Assembly: GCA_958295785.1 (NCBI GenBank)
Contig: OY282377.1
Span: 1,440,394 to 1,504,393, forward strand
Length of the DNA stretch: 64,000 nt
From: an uncultured Latescibacterota bacterium
GTDB lineage: Bacteria; Latescibacterota; UBA2968
Reading direction: 5' to 3'
Positions within the stretch are counted from its first letter, which is position 1; each line of letters begins with the position of its first letter. The notes under the pieces were generated by a model that saw only the letters and a program-made list of their open reading frames with translations, was not told where the DNA came from and did not search any database. The translations under genes were made by a program, and so were the position numbers. Positions 36,569 to 46,136 of this stretch are shown in pieces.

Positions 36569-37107
36569 GGTAGCAATTTTCCATTTTATCGGGGAAAGAT
36601 TCCCCCAATAAAAACAGCGTTTTTTGCAACTGCACCGGCGTAAGGGCTTTGCCCTGTGCAGCACCCAACGCCAGCAAAGTCCAGTATTTTCTGTCCATTT
36701 TGCACCCCCATGATAGTTGGCAAAAAAGAATGGGCTATACATACTCAAATTTCTCATATTTGCAAGCAAGCAAGAGAAAAAATACGCGACAAAAACAGCG
36801 ACAAAAACGCCTCGGCACGGACGCGCATCACGCAATCGACAGGCGTTCCAAGGCGCCCTTTTGAGGGCGCGTCTCGTCGATCTGCCACCACTTGGCCCAA
36901 CGTCAGATCGCCCGATGTTTCCACATCGACATATACCGTCTCCACATCCAGCAATTCGGGTGCGATAGCCGCGCCTACGGCGAGGGGATCGTGCAAATAC
37001 ACCATTGGCTCTCGCCCGATTTGGCGACAGCGAGCGAGCATGTTCCGCGTGGCATCCACGACAAATTGAGACCGCGCGGTATTCAAGGGCGCGATGCGTT
37101 CCTCGAT
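36569..37107 (-). repeat. direct-repeat unit A, right copy
   Basis: Second copy of 34054-34596. It starts inside a truncated YwgA-like frame at 36569-36571 and continues without a break into the intact nucleoside hydrolase, so this copy is in the ancestral setting on its right side. Confidence 0.9.
36571..36698 (-). pseudogene. N-terminal fragment of the YwgA-like gene
   Basis: From ATG 36698 it repeats MDRKYWTLLALGAAQGKALT and on to about codon 43 (DKMENCY), then diverges and stops. The rest of the gene and the Ntn hydrolase are absent here; the MunI-like pair stands in their place. Confidence 0.85.
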
Positions 37108-37725
37108 ATCCGATTCGCGCAACATCACTTGATGGGTCGCGTCTAAGGGCGCGATCACGAGGGCGGCCCCCGAATGAATGACCCGTCGCGCGGCGTGGGG
37201 ATCGGCATAAAAATTGAACTCTGCCACGGGGGTCACATTCCCTGGTTCGGCAATCGCGCCCCCCATCACAATCACCTGCTTGGCCTTTTGAAGCACCCCG
37301 GGCCCGCGCTGCTCGGCCAGTGCCAAATTCGTCAGCGGGCCAACGGCGATCACCACCACCTCGCCCGGTTGCTCAGACAGGGTTTGCACCAAAAAATCAA
37401 CCGCATGCACGCCCCGACCCGCCTGCTGGTTCGCATTGGGCTCTGGCAACGCGGCCCGCCCCATTCCGGTTTTTCCGTGGACTTCGGTTGCAAACACGGG
37501 ATCGCGTTTTAAGGGACGATCTGCGCCTGCAAAAATCGGTATCTCCGCCTGTCCCAACAAGTGGAGCACCCCACGCGCATTGCGCGTACCCACATCCAAA
37601 GGCACATTGCCACTCACCGTACAAATCCCCATCACATCCAACTCCGATGAACCCAACGCCAGCATCATCGCCAGCGCGTCATCCACGCCGGGGTCCGTAT
37701 CCAAAATTACGGGTTGTTTGGTCAA
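36754..37725 (-). CDS. inosine/uridine-preferring nucleoside hydrolase
   Basis: 323 aa from TTG 37725, chosen for the GAGGAG sequence upstream and because the calcium site DTDPGVDDALAMML then lies at the N-terminus as usual; an ATG at 37770 would add 15 residues. Other family blocks: TVSGNVPLDVGTRNAR, VIAVGPLTNLALA, VIVMGGAI, AEFNFYADPHAARRV and the catalytic-region MVYLHDPLAVGAAI. It hydrolyses the N-glycosidic bond of ribonucleosides for salvage. It converges on rsgA across the defence cargo region. Confidence 0.93.
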   Translation of the reverse strand: MTKQPVILDTDPGVDDALAMMLALGSSELDVMGICTVSGNVPLDVGTRNARGVLHLLGQAEIPIFAGADRPLKRDPVFATEVHGKTGMGRAALPEPNANQQAGRGVHAVDFLVQTLSEQPGEVVVIAVGPLTNLALAEQRGPGVLQKAKQVIVMGGAIAEPGNVTPVAEFNFYADPHAARRVIHSGAALVIAPLDATHQVMLRESDIEERIAPLNTARSQFVVDATRNMLARCRQIGREPMVYLHDPLAVGAAIAPELLDVETVYVDVETSGDLTLGQVVADRRDAPSKGRLGTPVDCVMRVRAEAFLSLFLSRIFSLACLQI

Positions 37726-37793
37726 AAGCCGCTCCTCGGTTTGGTGGGCAGTGGGCAGTAAAACATGCAACTGTATTGCTTTTCGCCTCTCGC

Positions 37794-39308
37794 CTAAATC
37801 CCATACAGCGGTTCGTATTTTGCCCTCAAGTGCCGCATCAAGGGTTCATAGCTCAGGGGCTTTCCCGTTATCACTTTCACCAGATCGGATGCCCGATAGC
37901 GCTGGCCTTGCGAATAGATCTTTTTTGTCAGCCAATTTTTCAGGGGTTCAAAATTGCCTTCGGCAAATTGGGCATTCAAATCGCCCACATCTTCGCGTGC
38001 CTGCTCGAAAAACTGCGCCGCGTACAAATTGCCCAGCGCGTAGGTTGGAAAGTACCCGATGCCGCCCCCACTCCAGTGAATATCTTGCAAACAGCCCATC
38101 GCATCGCTTGGGGGAGTCAGGCCCAGATAGTTTTCAAACGTCTCATTCCAAACCCCCGGCACATCTCCCGCTTTTAACCCGCCATCGATCAGGGCCTGTT
38201 CAATTTCAAAACGCAGCATAATGTGCAAATTGTACGTGGCCTCATCGGCTTCCACGCGGATAAACGACGGCGCGACCGCATTGACTGCCGCATAAAAATC
38301 GCCTTCGAGAATCCCGCACAGCGCGTCTGGAAATGCGTCTTGCACCGCGATAAAAAAGTATGTCCAAAACCCTTGACTGCGCCCGACAAAATTCTCCCAC
38401 ATGCGCGATTGGGACTCGTGAATGCCCAGCGAAACCGACTCGCCCATCGGCGTGCCGCAATGCGCCGCGTTCAATCCCTGATCGTAAATGCCGTGCCCGG
38501 CTTCGTGCAGCGTTCCGAAAAATGCCTCGGAAAAAAAGCGCGGATTATACCGCGTGGTCAAGCGCGTGTCCCCCGGCCCAATGCCGCTGCAAAACGGATG
38601 CGTGGTTATGTCCAACCGGCCGCGGTCAAAATCAAAACCGATCTGCGCCGCCGCCAATTTGCCAACCGCTTCCTGCCGATCAATGGGATACTCGCGCCTT
38701 AAAAGGGCTTCATCGGGTTTTTTGCCCGACTCGGCTATCGCGCCCACCAGTTCGACCAATTCGCCGCGCAAGCCCGAAAAGACCCGCGTCAAATTTTCAG
38801 TGGTCTCCCCAGGCTCGTAATCGTCCAACAGCGCGTCATAAGCGGGCGCGCCCGTGCCCAATGCAGCGGCTTCGCGGCGTTTTAAGGCGAGAATTTTTTG
38901 CAGATGGGGTTGAAACGCCGCGAAATCCGACTTTTCGCGCGCCTCGCGCCACACCTGTTGCGCCAGCGTGGTCACTCGTGCGCGTTCTTCAACGAGTGAC
39001 TTGGGCAATTTGATCGCCCGCTCATAGCCCCTGCGAATTTCGCGCACATTGACCGCCGCTTCGGAATGCGGTTCGGCTAATAGATCGCCATCTTCGATCT
39101 CTGCGAGCCACTCGCCGATTTGCGGCGCGGTTGCGCGCTCGTGCATCATGCCCACCAACAAGGCGAGTTGCTCCGCGCGATGCGCGGCGCCGCCCTTGGG
39201 CATGTACGTGCGCTCGTCCCACCCCAACACGCCGGCGCATGATCCCAACAGGGCGATCTGCTTCACTTCTGCAATCAACTGCTGATACGCGGATTTGACA
39301 TCGGCCAT
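37794..39308 (-). CDS. M32 carboxypeptidase Taq-like metallopeptidase
   Basis: 504 aa, the usual length. HEAGH at residues 268-272 binds zinc and supplies the general base; the third ligand lies in LGIHESQSRMWENFVGRS. The conserved HPFCSGIGPGDTRLTTRY and GGGIGYFPTYALGNLYAAQF blocks are also present. It removes C-terminal residues from peptides in the cytoplasm. It is 24 bases beyond the nucleoside hydrolase region on the same strand. No regulatory features seen. Confidence 0.95.
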   Translation of the reverse strand: MADVKSAYQQLIAEVKQIALLGSCAGVLGWDERTYMPKGGAAHRAEQLALLVGMMHERATAPQIGEWLAEIEDGDLLAEPHSEAAVNVREIRRGYERAIKLPKSLVEERARVTTLAQQVWREAREKSDFAAFQPHLQKILALKRREAAALGTGAPAYDALLDDYEPGETTENLTRVFSGLRGELVELVGAIAESGKKPDEALLRREYPIDRQEAVGKLAAAQIGFDFDRGRLDITTHPFCSGIGPGDTRLTTRYNPRFFSEAFFGTLHEAGHGIYDQGLNAAHCGTPMGESVSLGIHESQSRMWENFVGRSQGFWTYFFIAVQDAFPDALCGILEGDFYAAVNAVAPSFIRVEADEATYNLHIMLRFEIEQALIDGGLKAGDVPGVWNETFENYLGLTPPSDAMGCLQDIHWSGGGIGYFPTYALGNLYAAQFFEQAREDVGDLNAQFAEGNFEPLKNWLTKKIYSQGQRYRASDLVKVITGKPLSYEPLMRHLRAKYEPLYGI

Positions 39309-39405
39309 TTTGCTTCCTCGTGGTGATTTTTCATTGCGACATACAACGCGGTAAATCTATATAGGCGAGACGGGAGATGCAAGAGGGAAGACGCGAGGAT
39401 AGAAA

Positions 39406-39434
39406 CGCAGGGGCGGCGCCCCCGTGCCCGCCCG
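39406..39434. repeat. GC-rich palindromic intergenic repeat (copy 4, inverted)
   Basis: AGGGGCGGCGCCCCCGTGCC followed by CGCCCG, the reverse of the others. The 253-base gap around it (39309-39561) holds no gene. Confidence 0.65.
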
Positions 39435-39561
39435 AAGAGCAAAACGCATTTTTCACAAGACAGACCCGCGTCTGTTGTTTATATTCATTTACCTCCGATT
39501 CGGAGAGGGGAGATGTGCTCCGATCATTTTCGTAGGGATGGGCGCAACATAGAGTACGCAG

Positions 39562-39816
39562 ATGAATAAACGTCACAGGAGAACACTCAATGCAATTTTT
39601 ACGCAACCTATATCGGGCAATATCAAATGGCGAGATGTTGAAGTCTTGTTGCAAGCCTTGGGAGCCGTTCTGAGTGAACGCGCAGGGTCGAGAGTTGGCG
39701 TGTCGCTCAATGATCGCGTGGCTGTGTTTCATCGTCCACATCCGAGTCCAAGTATGGATAAGGGGGCGGTGAGAGATTTGCGAAAATTTCTCGAAAATGC
39801 AGGGGTTATGCCATGA
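39562..39816 (+). CDS. HicA-like mRNA interferase toxin
   Basis: 84 aa from ATG 39562. The pattern IKWRDVEVLLQALGA followed by GSRVGVSLNDRVAVFHRPHP is the double-stranded-RNA-binding-like fold of HicA; the usual catalytic histidine is likely FH in AVFHRPHP. Next gene overlaps by ATGA and is HicB-like. The toxin-first order is normal for hicAB. Likely blocks translation by cutting mRNA when HicB is lost. Confidence 0.85.
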   Translation: MNKRHRRTLNAIFTQPISGNIKWRDVEVLLQALGAVLSERAGSRVGVSLNDRVAVFHRPHPSPSMDKGAVRDLRKFLENAGVMP

Positions 39817-40196
39817 TTGAATACAAGGGGTATCTCGGGGTGGTTGCGTTTGATCCGGAAATTGACGCATTTCACGGGACAGTGGTCAATACGCAGGATG
39901 TGATTTCGTTCTACGGGTCATCTGTAACGGAACTGAGGGAAGAGATGCAAAAGTCGGTTGAGGAATACCTCGCGTTTTGCCGAGAGCAAGGCAAGAAGCC
40001 GGAGGCCCCATCTTCGCCGAGTCGAACAGTGCAGAATCATGGGCGAGGAGATTTTGACATCGGTATCGCAAACATATTGGATTCATTCAACCAACTTTCA
40101 GAAATGGAAAAACGCGAACTCGCTTCTGAGATCATGCGATGGACGGCGAGGCGAGATTGTTCACCTGTTACCATTGAACTCGACAACAAAAAATAA
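39813..40196 (+). CDS. HicB-like antitoxin
   Basis: 127 aa. YKGYLGVVAFDPEIDAFHGT and VVNTQDVISFYGSSVTELREEM match the partial RNase-H-like HicB fold. The C-terminal half is a longer helical tail, without a clear ribbon-helix-helix, that may bind the operator. It overlaps the toxin gene by four bases. It ends 10 bases before the SDR gene, so some read-through transcription is possible. Confidence 0.82.
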   Translation: MIEYKGYLGVVAFDPEIDAFHGTVVNTQDVISFYGSSVTELREEMQKSVEEYLAFCREQGKKPEAPSSPSRTVQNHGRGDFDIGIANILDSFNQLSEMEKRELASEIMRWTARRDCSPVTIELDNKK

Positions 40197-40206
40197 GGAG
40201 GGGTCG

Positions 40207-40986
40207 ATGTCTTTGTTTTCTCTTGAAGGGCGCGTCGCCATTGTGACTGGGGCGGGGCGCGGGATTGGACGCGGCATTGCAGAGGGCTTGGCGGCACAGG
40301 GCGCGAAAGTGGTGTGTGCGGCGCGCACGCGGTCTCAACTGGACGAAGTGGTGGTGGCGATTGGCGATGCAGGCGGAGACGCGATGGCCTGCGAAATGGA
40401 CATGAAAAATTTGGATTCCGTGCGCGGCGGCGTGGATGCTGCGCTCGACCAATACGGGCAAATCGACATTCTGGTCAACAACGCGGGGATGAATATCCGC
40501 GAGCCGTTTGAGGACGTGACCGAAGCGCACTACGACGAGATCATGGCCGTCAACTTGAAGGGCCTCTACTTTTTGACGCAGGCCGTGGCAAAGCACATGA
40601 TTTCGCGCAAGCAGGGCAAGATCATCCACATCGGCTCTTTGACGACGGGCGCGTCTTTGTCGCAAACCTCGGTGTATACAGCCACCAAGGGCGCGGTGGG
40701 GCAACTCGCAAAATCCCAAGCTCTGGAACTGGGGCCGCACAATATTCAGGTGAACGCCATTTGCCCGGGCTTTGTGCTCACACCGCTGACCGAGAAGGTG
40801 TGGGCCGATCCCACCATGCGCGCCTGGGGCGAGTCGCGCTTGCCCGCGAAGCGGTTGGCAACGCCCAAAGACATGGCGGGCACGGCCGCATTTCTCGCGG
40901 CCCCCGCATCGGATTACGTCACCGGGCAATCCATTTACGTGGATGGCGGATTCATGGCGGGCGAGGCCTGGCCCTTGCCCGACTAA
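40207..40986 (+). CDS. short-chain dehydrogenase/reductase (gluconate 5-dehydrogenase-like)
   Basis: 259 aa from ATG 40207 behind AAGGAGGGGTCG. Rossmann motif TGAGRGIGRGIAEGLAAQGA, NNAG at ILVNNAGMN, catalytic S in IGSLTTGAS and YxxxK in YTATKGAVGQL, and the C-terminal GQSIYVDGGF. It is a classical NAD(P)-dependent oxidoreductase of sugar acids or alcohols. Tightly followed by an aldose epimerase and an HD hydrolase, giving a small carbohydrate-linked operon. Confidence 0.93.
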   Translation: MSLFSLEGRVAIVTGAGRGIGRGIAEGLAAQGAKVVCAARTRSQLDEVVVAIGDAGGDAMACEMDMKNLDSVRGGVDAALDQYGQIDILVNNAGMNIREPFEDVTEAHYDEIMAVNLKGLYFLTQAVAKHMISRKQGKIIHIGSLTTGASLSQTSVYTATKGAVGQLAKSQALELGPHNIQVNAICPGFVLTPLTEKVWADPTMRAWGESRLPAKRLATPKDMAGTAAFLAAPASDYVTGQSIYVDGGFMAGEAWPLPD

Positions 40987-40998
40987 CGGAGGAAAGCA

Positions 40999-42075
40999 AT
41001 GGCGCGATACGGCGTGCAACAAGCGGATTTCTGTGGGGAAATGCTTTACGTGTTGCGGGATTTGGCGGCCAAACAAGAGGCCCGAGTTTTGCCATCGGTG
41101 GGCAACAATTGCATCGCGTACCAAATGGGCGATGGGGCGGTCGATCTGATCTTTTCACCGCCCGATCCCAACGCGCTCGAGGGCCGCGCCAGTGGATACG
41201 GCATTCCGATTTTGTTCCCGTGGCCAAACCGCATTGCCGAGGGCAAATTTTCGTTTGACGGCAACGCGTACCAACTCGCAACACCCGCGCCGGGCGAACA
41301 CGCCTCGCACGGCTATGTTCACGAGCGGCCCTGGCAAGTGATCGACTCTGGCGCGTCAGAAGGCGCGTGGATAACGAGCCGCTTCCAATCGGCAAATTTC
41401 CCAGAAATTGATGAACCCTTCCCCTTTCCCTTTGAGGCCCGAGTGACGTATCGGCTGAAGGACGGGGTATTATGCCTCGAATTTGAAGGCGTCAATGTGG
41501 GCGATGGGGATATGCCCGTGGGCCTGGGCATCCACCCGTATTTTCCTTTGCCATTGACGGAAAATGGCGACCGCGATGCGTGTACCGTCCGCATGCCCGC
41601 CGCGACGTATTGGCCCTTGCGCGGCGATCCGATTCCAACCGGGGCGGTTTTGCCCGTTGACGGCACGGTGTATGACGTGCGAAAAGCGACGCCTTTGAAG
41701 GATCGGTTTTACGACAATGTCTGGTCCGGCGTGCAGTTGACCCATGGATGGAGCCGGTGCGAATATGTGGACCCAACCGCCGAGGTCCTGATTGCAATGG
41801 AAGCCGATGATGCGTTCCGAGAACTCGTCCTCTACGCGCCCGATTCCCGGCCCGTTGTGTGCTTTGAACCCTATACCTGCGTGACCAACGCCTTCAATTT
41901 GCAAAATCGGGGTATCGATGCGGGGCTGAGACGCCTGAAACCCGGTGAAAAACTGACAGGCGTGATGCGGATTATCGGCAAGGTGTTGGATGAAGCGAAA
42001 AGCAACCAAACAGAGATAAAAGGCGCGGTGGCCCCTGCACTTTGCACCTCCTTCATTTGGAATCATCGACAATGA
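40999..42075 (+). CDS. aldose 1-epimerase (mutarotase family)
   Basis: 358 aa. Sequence landmarks: GIPILFPWPNRIAEGKFSFD, ASHGYVHERPWQV with the catalytic histidine, VGLGIHPYFPLPL with the second histidine, and a late CFEPYTC with the catalytic glutamate. It interconverts alpha and beta anomers of hexoses or related sugars. It lies 12 bases after the SDR gene, and its stop overlaps the start of the HD gene as ATGA. Confidence 0.9.
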   Translation: MARYGVQQADFCGEMLYVLRDLAAKQEARVLPSVGNNCIAYQMGDGAVDLIFSPPDPNALEGRASGYGIPILFPWPNRIAEGKFSFDGNAYQLATPAPGEHASHGYVHERPWQVIDSGASEGAWITSRFQSANFPEIDEPFPFPFEARVTYRLKDGVLCLEFEGVNVGDGDMPVGLGIHPYFPLPLTENGDRDACTVRMPAATYWPLRGDPIPTGAVLPVDGTVYDVRKATPLKDRFYDNVWSGVQLTHGWSRCEYVDPTAEVLIAMEADDAFRELVLYAPDSRPVVCFEPYTCVTNAFNLQNRGIDAGLRRLKPGEKLTGVMRIIGKVLDEAKSNQTEIKGAVAPALCTSFIWNHRQ

Positions 42076-42662
42076 CCGACCGCTTAGAACGACAACTCGC
42101 GTTTCTCCTCGAAGTCGATAAACTCAAGCAGATTTTTCGGCAGACCTATTTGCTCGATGAGACGCGCAAGGAAAACGACGCCGAACACTCGTGGCATTTT
42201 GCGATGTTTGCGATCATTCTCGCAGAATACGCGCCCGAGCCGGTGGATATGCTCAAAGTGCTCAAAATGGCCCTGGTGCATGACCTCGTGGAGATCGATG
42301 CCGGAGACACCTTTCTCTACGACGAAGCGGGGCAGGCCGATAAGGCCGAGCGCGAGGCAAAAGCCGCGGCCCGCATTTTTGCCCTGTTGCCCAAAGGACA
42401 AGGCGGGGCATTGCGCGCACTGTGGGAGGAATTTGAAGCCAAGGAGACGCCCGAGGCGAAATTTGCGGGGGCGATGGACCGAATCCAACCCTTTTTGCAC
42501 AATTGCCACACTTGTGGTCGCGCATGGCAAGAGCACGGGATTGCGGCTGATCGCGTGTTGCAAAGCAACAGCCACATTGCCATTGGCGCCCCTGTGCTGT
42601 GGGATCGCGTGCGGGAACTGGTTGATCAGATGGTCGCTGAGGGATATATTTCCGAGAAATAG
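42072..42662 (+). CDS. HD-domain hydrolase, YfbR/5'-deoxynucleotidase-like
   Basis: 196 aa from ATG 42072. The HD metal site is visible: RKENDAEHSWHFAMFAIIL (first H), LVHDLVEIDAGDTF (HD), then a late D. This is the small HD family that dephosphorylates deoxynucleotides. The start codon overlaps the preceding stop, so translation is coupled. The last gene of the SDR-epimerase-HD operon. Confidence 0.88.
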   Translation: MTDRLERQLAFLLEVDKLKQIFRQTYLLDETRKENDAEHSWHFAMFAIILAEYAPEPVDMLKVLKMALVHDLVEIDAGDTFLYDEAGQADKAEREAKAAARIFALLPKGQGGALRALWEEFEAKETPEAKFAGAMDRIQPFLHNCHTCGRAWQEHGIAADRVLQSNSHIAIGAPVLWDRVRELVDQMVAEGYISEK

Positions 42663-42764
42663 GGGAAGGGCGCGTGACGCGAGAATCGCACCGCCCAGAG
42701 ACCGTTTGCCAAATGCCGAAAAAATCCGGGAAAAATTTAATTTTGTCGCCCAACAGGAGGAAAC

Positions 42765-44621
42765 ATGAGCCAGACATTGAAGGATTTGTTGAACAACAGT
42801 TTTGAACGCCATGCCGAGCGCACGGCTGTTCGCGTGTTGCGCCAGGCCGAGTTGCCCGGCGAAAAGGGCTTGCGGTATGTGCCGTTGACGTATCGGCAAG
42901 TGAAAGAGCAGCGCGACCGCTTGGCATCGGGGTTGGCGCGATTGGGGTTGGAAAAGGGCCAGCGTCTCGGGCTTTTGACCGATGGGGGGCTGGAGTCTGT
43001 GTTGGTCTTTCTCGCGTGCGATATGCTCGGCTTGACCGCGGTGCCTATATGCAACAAGCTGCCCGACGATTTGTTGGTCCACAACATCAACCACTCGGGC
43101 ATTGTGTATTTGTTTGCAGATGCAAAAAGTTTGGAACAGGTCGTGCGCGTGCGCGAGCAACTGGACGCCCCGCCCCAAGTGGTGCTTACAGAAGGCCAAG
43201 CCGATGGCGCGACCTCATTTTTTGAATTGGCTCAAAAAGGCGCGACCTCGCCGCCGCCAGATGTGGCAATTGACCCGGATGACGAGTCGAAAATTGTCTA
43301 TACCTCGGGATCGTCTGGCTTGCCCAAGGGCGTGATTCAAACGCATCGCAACCTCGTGGGCAATGTCCAATCCGTGTGGGATACGATCAGCAACCGCGAT
43401 GCGTTGATTTTTTTCAAATCCGCGCCCGATTATCACACCATGGGCATTTTGAATATTTACTACCCCTTGGCAAAGGGCTGGACCTTGGATCTCGCGCGGT
43501 CGCCGGATCGCGTGCTGGTGGATATTCGCCATTCCGAACCCCAGGGGTTTTTGACCGTGCCGCTGATTTTGGACAAGGTATTTGGCAATGTGCGAAAAGA
43601 AATTGAAGCGGGTGGGATAAAAGGCAAATTGATCGCGCGCTCCGTGCGGGCCAAACAGCGCGTTGCACGCGGCGAAGCGTCGGTCATCGATCACCTCGTC
43701 AATGCCACGCTGGGAAAAAAAGTGGTCGGGCAAATTAAAGAGCGGCTCGCGCAACGCGTGGGTTCTCGCCTCGAATTGCTCATCGTCGGCTCGGCAAAGG
43801 CCGATCCCGAAGCCCTCGACTTTTTTCAAGACGTGCTCGATATCGTCTCATTAGAAGGCTATGGCGTTACCGAGTGCAGCCCGCTGATTGCGGGCAATAC
43901 GATCAGGGGACACAAGACCGGCAGCGTCGGACAGCCATTGCAAGAGGTCAAGATCGTGACCGAGACGGGCGAGGAAATTGCCCACGGCGATCCAAAAACC
44001 GAATCCTATCGCGGCAGCGGCGATGGCATCGGCGAGTTGTGGGTACACGGCGACCACGTTATGACCGGGTATTTGGACGATCCCGAGCGCACGGCTGAAG
44101 TGCTCACAGCCGACGAGGCGGGCAAAGTGTGGTATCGCACGGGCGATTTGTTCAGCATGGACGACGAGGGCTTTTTGACCTTTCAGGGGCGTTTGGGCCG
44201 GCAGTTCAAGCTCAAAAATGGCGAGTTTGTCAATCCAGAGCGGTTGGAACGCATTTTTGCCCGAGTCCCCCTCATCGAGCACGTTCTAATCTGCGGCGAC
44301 CAGACCCGCACATTCCCCCTGCCCGTCGTCACTGTGAATGCAGAAGAGGCGGCCTTGCAAACGGATATTCCCGACTTGCCCACACATGACGAGGAAGCCC
44401 TGCGCCGCCACCCCGCAATTGCCGAGCGCATTCGCCAGCAGTTGTTAAAAGAAGCCGCAGCGGCTGGCCTGCCCGGGTACGAGCGTCCGCAAAAAGTGCT
44501 GGTCTTGCCCACGCAGTTGAGCGAAGAGATGGGCACCCTCACGCGGGGATTGAAAAAAGTCGTGCCCAGAAAAATCACATCGCTTTTTGGAAAAGAAATC
44601 GCCGAAGTGTATGATGCGTAA
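42765..44621 (+). CDS. long-chain acyl-CoA synthetase-like AMP-forming ligase
   Basis: 618 aa behind ACAGGAGGAAAC. P-loop YTSGSSGLPKGVIQTHRN at about 179, the A5 motif GYGVTECSPLIAGN, A7 WYRTGDLFSMDDEGFLTF and A8 GRLGRQFKLKNGEFVNPERLE are in order. It activates a carboxylate as adenylate and forms the CoA thioester; length fits the FadD/FACS group. Followed 13 bases later by the dehydrogenase gene. Confidence 0.93.
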   Translation: MSQTLKDLLNNSFERHAERTAVRVLRQAELPGEKGLRYVPLTYRQVKEQRDRLASGLARLGLEKGQRLGLLTDGGLESVLVFLACDMLGLTAVPICNKLPDDLLVHNINHSGIVYLFADAKSLEQVVRVREQLDAPPQVVLTEGQADGATSFFELAQKGATSPPPDVAIDPDDESKIVYTSGSSGLPKGVIQTHRNLVGNVQSVWDTISNRDALIFFKSAPDYHTMGILNIYYPLAKGWTLDLARSPDRVLVDIRHSEPQGFLTVPLILDKVFGNVRKEIEAGGIKGKLIARSVRAKQRVARGEASVIDHLVNATLGKKVVGQIKERLAQRVGSRLELLIVGSAKADPEALDFFQDVLDIVSLEGYGVTECSPLIAGNTIRGHKTGSVGQPLQEVKIVTETGEEIAHGDPKTESYRGSGDGIGELWVHGDHVMTGYLDDPERTAEVLTADEAGKVWYRTGDLFSMDDEGFLTFQGRLGRQFKLKNGEFVNPERLERIFARVPLIEHVLICGDQTRTFPLPVVTVNAEEAALQTDIPDLPTHDEEALRRHPAIAERIRQQLLKEAAAAGLPGYERPQKVLVLPTQLSEEMGTLTRGLKKVVPRKITSLFGKEIAEVYDA

Positions 44622-44634
44622 GCCGGAGGTTGCG

Positions 44635-45666
44635 ATGCCAATTTTGAATCCCGATGATTTGCGGCGCATTGGCCGCGAGGTTTTTGAACGGGTGGGCGCG
44701 ACGCCCAAAGAGGCCCGCACAGTGTCCGATTTGCTGGTGGCGTCCAATCTCGCGGGTCACGATTCGCACGGCGTGGTGCGTATTTCGCAATACGTGTCGG
44801 CGGTTGCGCGCGGTCAAATTCAACTCGGCACCACAGTGGAAATCGAGCGCGAAACCGATGCGACCGCCGCGGTGAACGGGCATTGGGGATTCGGGCATGT
44901 GACGGCAACAGAAGCCATGCACATCGCCATTGAAAAGGCGCGCAAAAGTGCCGTTGGGATTGTCACCGTGCAGCAGTGCAATCACATCGGGCGGTTGGGG
45001 GGCTATCCCGCTATCGCCGCGGATGAAAACATGGTCGGGTTGATGTGCAACAACGGTCACGGCGCCGACCTGTCGATGGCGCCGTGGGGCGGTCTTGGGC
45101 GCGTTTTGCCCGCGAACTGTTTGGCCGTTGCCGTTCCCTCAGATCGCGCGTTTCCCATCGCGCTGGATTTGACAGCCGCCACAGCGGCAGGTGGGAAGAT
45201 GCGGGTGGCCTTGGCCCGAGGCGAGCGCGTTCCCAAAGACTGGCTGATCGACGCCGAAGGCAAGCCCACGACCAATCCCGCCGATTATGTACACGGCAAT
45301 GCCGCGCTGACGCCTTTTGGCGGTCACAAAGGCTATGGCTTGGCATTTGTTTTTGATATTTTGTCCGGCGCCCTGTCGCCCGCCGGTTGCACCCGAGAAA
45401 ATTCACCCGTGACGGGCAATGCCCTATTTGTGCAGGCCATTCGCATCGATGCCTTCCTGCCTATCGCCGATTTTAAGGCCGAAGTGGGGCGGTTTATCGA
45501 CTATGTAAAATCGGCAAAAACAGCACCGGGTTTTGACGACATCCTCGTGCCGGGCGAGCGATCCTGGCGCACAGCACGCACGCGCGAAGCAGAGGGGGTT
45601 TCCATAGAAGAGACGACATGGGAACAGATTTGCGAGACCGCGAAAAAGTTTAATGTGACTGTTTAG
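44635..45666 (+). CDS. Ldh2-type malate/L-lactate (2-hydroxyacid) dehydrogenase
   Basis: 343 aa from ATG 44635 behind CCGGAGGTTGCG. Family landmarks: SNLAGHDSHGVVRISQYV with the catalytic histidine, VTVQQCNHIGRLGGYPAIAA, and FGGHKGYGLAFVFDILSGAL. These NAD(P)-dependent enzymes reduce 2-keto acids, distinct from the classical lactate/malate dehydrogenases. It probably shares transcription with the ligase gene. Confidence 0.93.
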   Translation: MPILNPDDLRRIGREVFERVGATPKEARTVSDLLVASNLAGHDSHGVVRISQYVSAVARGQIQLGTTVEIERETDATAAVNGHWGFGHVTATEAMHIAIEKARKSAVGIVTVQQCNHIGRLGGYPAIAADENMVGLMCNNGHGADLSMAPWGGLGRVLPANCLAVAVPSDRAFPIALDLTAATAAGGKMRVALARGERVPKDWLIDAEGKPTTNPADYVHGNAALTPFGGHKGYGLAFVFDILSGALSPAGCTRENSPVTGNALFVQAIRIDAFLPIADFKAEVGRFIDYVKSAKTAPGFDDILVPGERSWRTARTREAEGVSIEETTWEQICETAKKFNVTV

Positions 45667-45714
45667 GAGTGGTCAGGCCCCGCCTAATACCAAAAGCGAA
45701 AAACAACCACAGAT

Positions 45715-46117
45715 GAACGAGGAATGAGGAACAGACTTACGTAAAGCGTTTGGCCCTACCGCATCGTTTGTTGCCTTTGATGCGTTGGCTACGCCTGTGC
45801 CTACGGCGTGCGGCGACCGACTTTTTTCAACAGCAAAAAAAAGGAGGCAAAAAATGCCGCTCTCATGCGCCGAGAGGCTGGCACAGCGCAAATCGCTTTG
45901 CGGGTAGCACGACATGCGTTGGCCTGCGAGGTGGGTTGCAAGATGGCTGTGGGTTGCGAGACGGCCTTGCGCGCTGTGCGTGATGGCTTTATCCGATGGT
46001 CTTTTGTGATGGCATTTTTGCAATGGGTCCTCTGAATGCCTGGGTAACGTCAAGGGAATCATTGGCGGGTCGCAGATCGCATCACATGAGGCCAACTGAA
46101 AGTCAATTTGGTCTTAC
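45715..46117. repeat. about 400-bp dispersed noncoding repeat, copy 2
   Basis: Same family as 26888-27290, with the A/T hairpin (CTTTTTTCAACAGCAAAAAA near 45830) and the distal GTCAAGGGAATC region. It lies between the Ldh2 and McrB genes, a gap of 580 bases that holds no gene. Confidence 0.75.
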
Positions 46118-46136
46118 CTCTTGTATCTTGTCTTTT

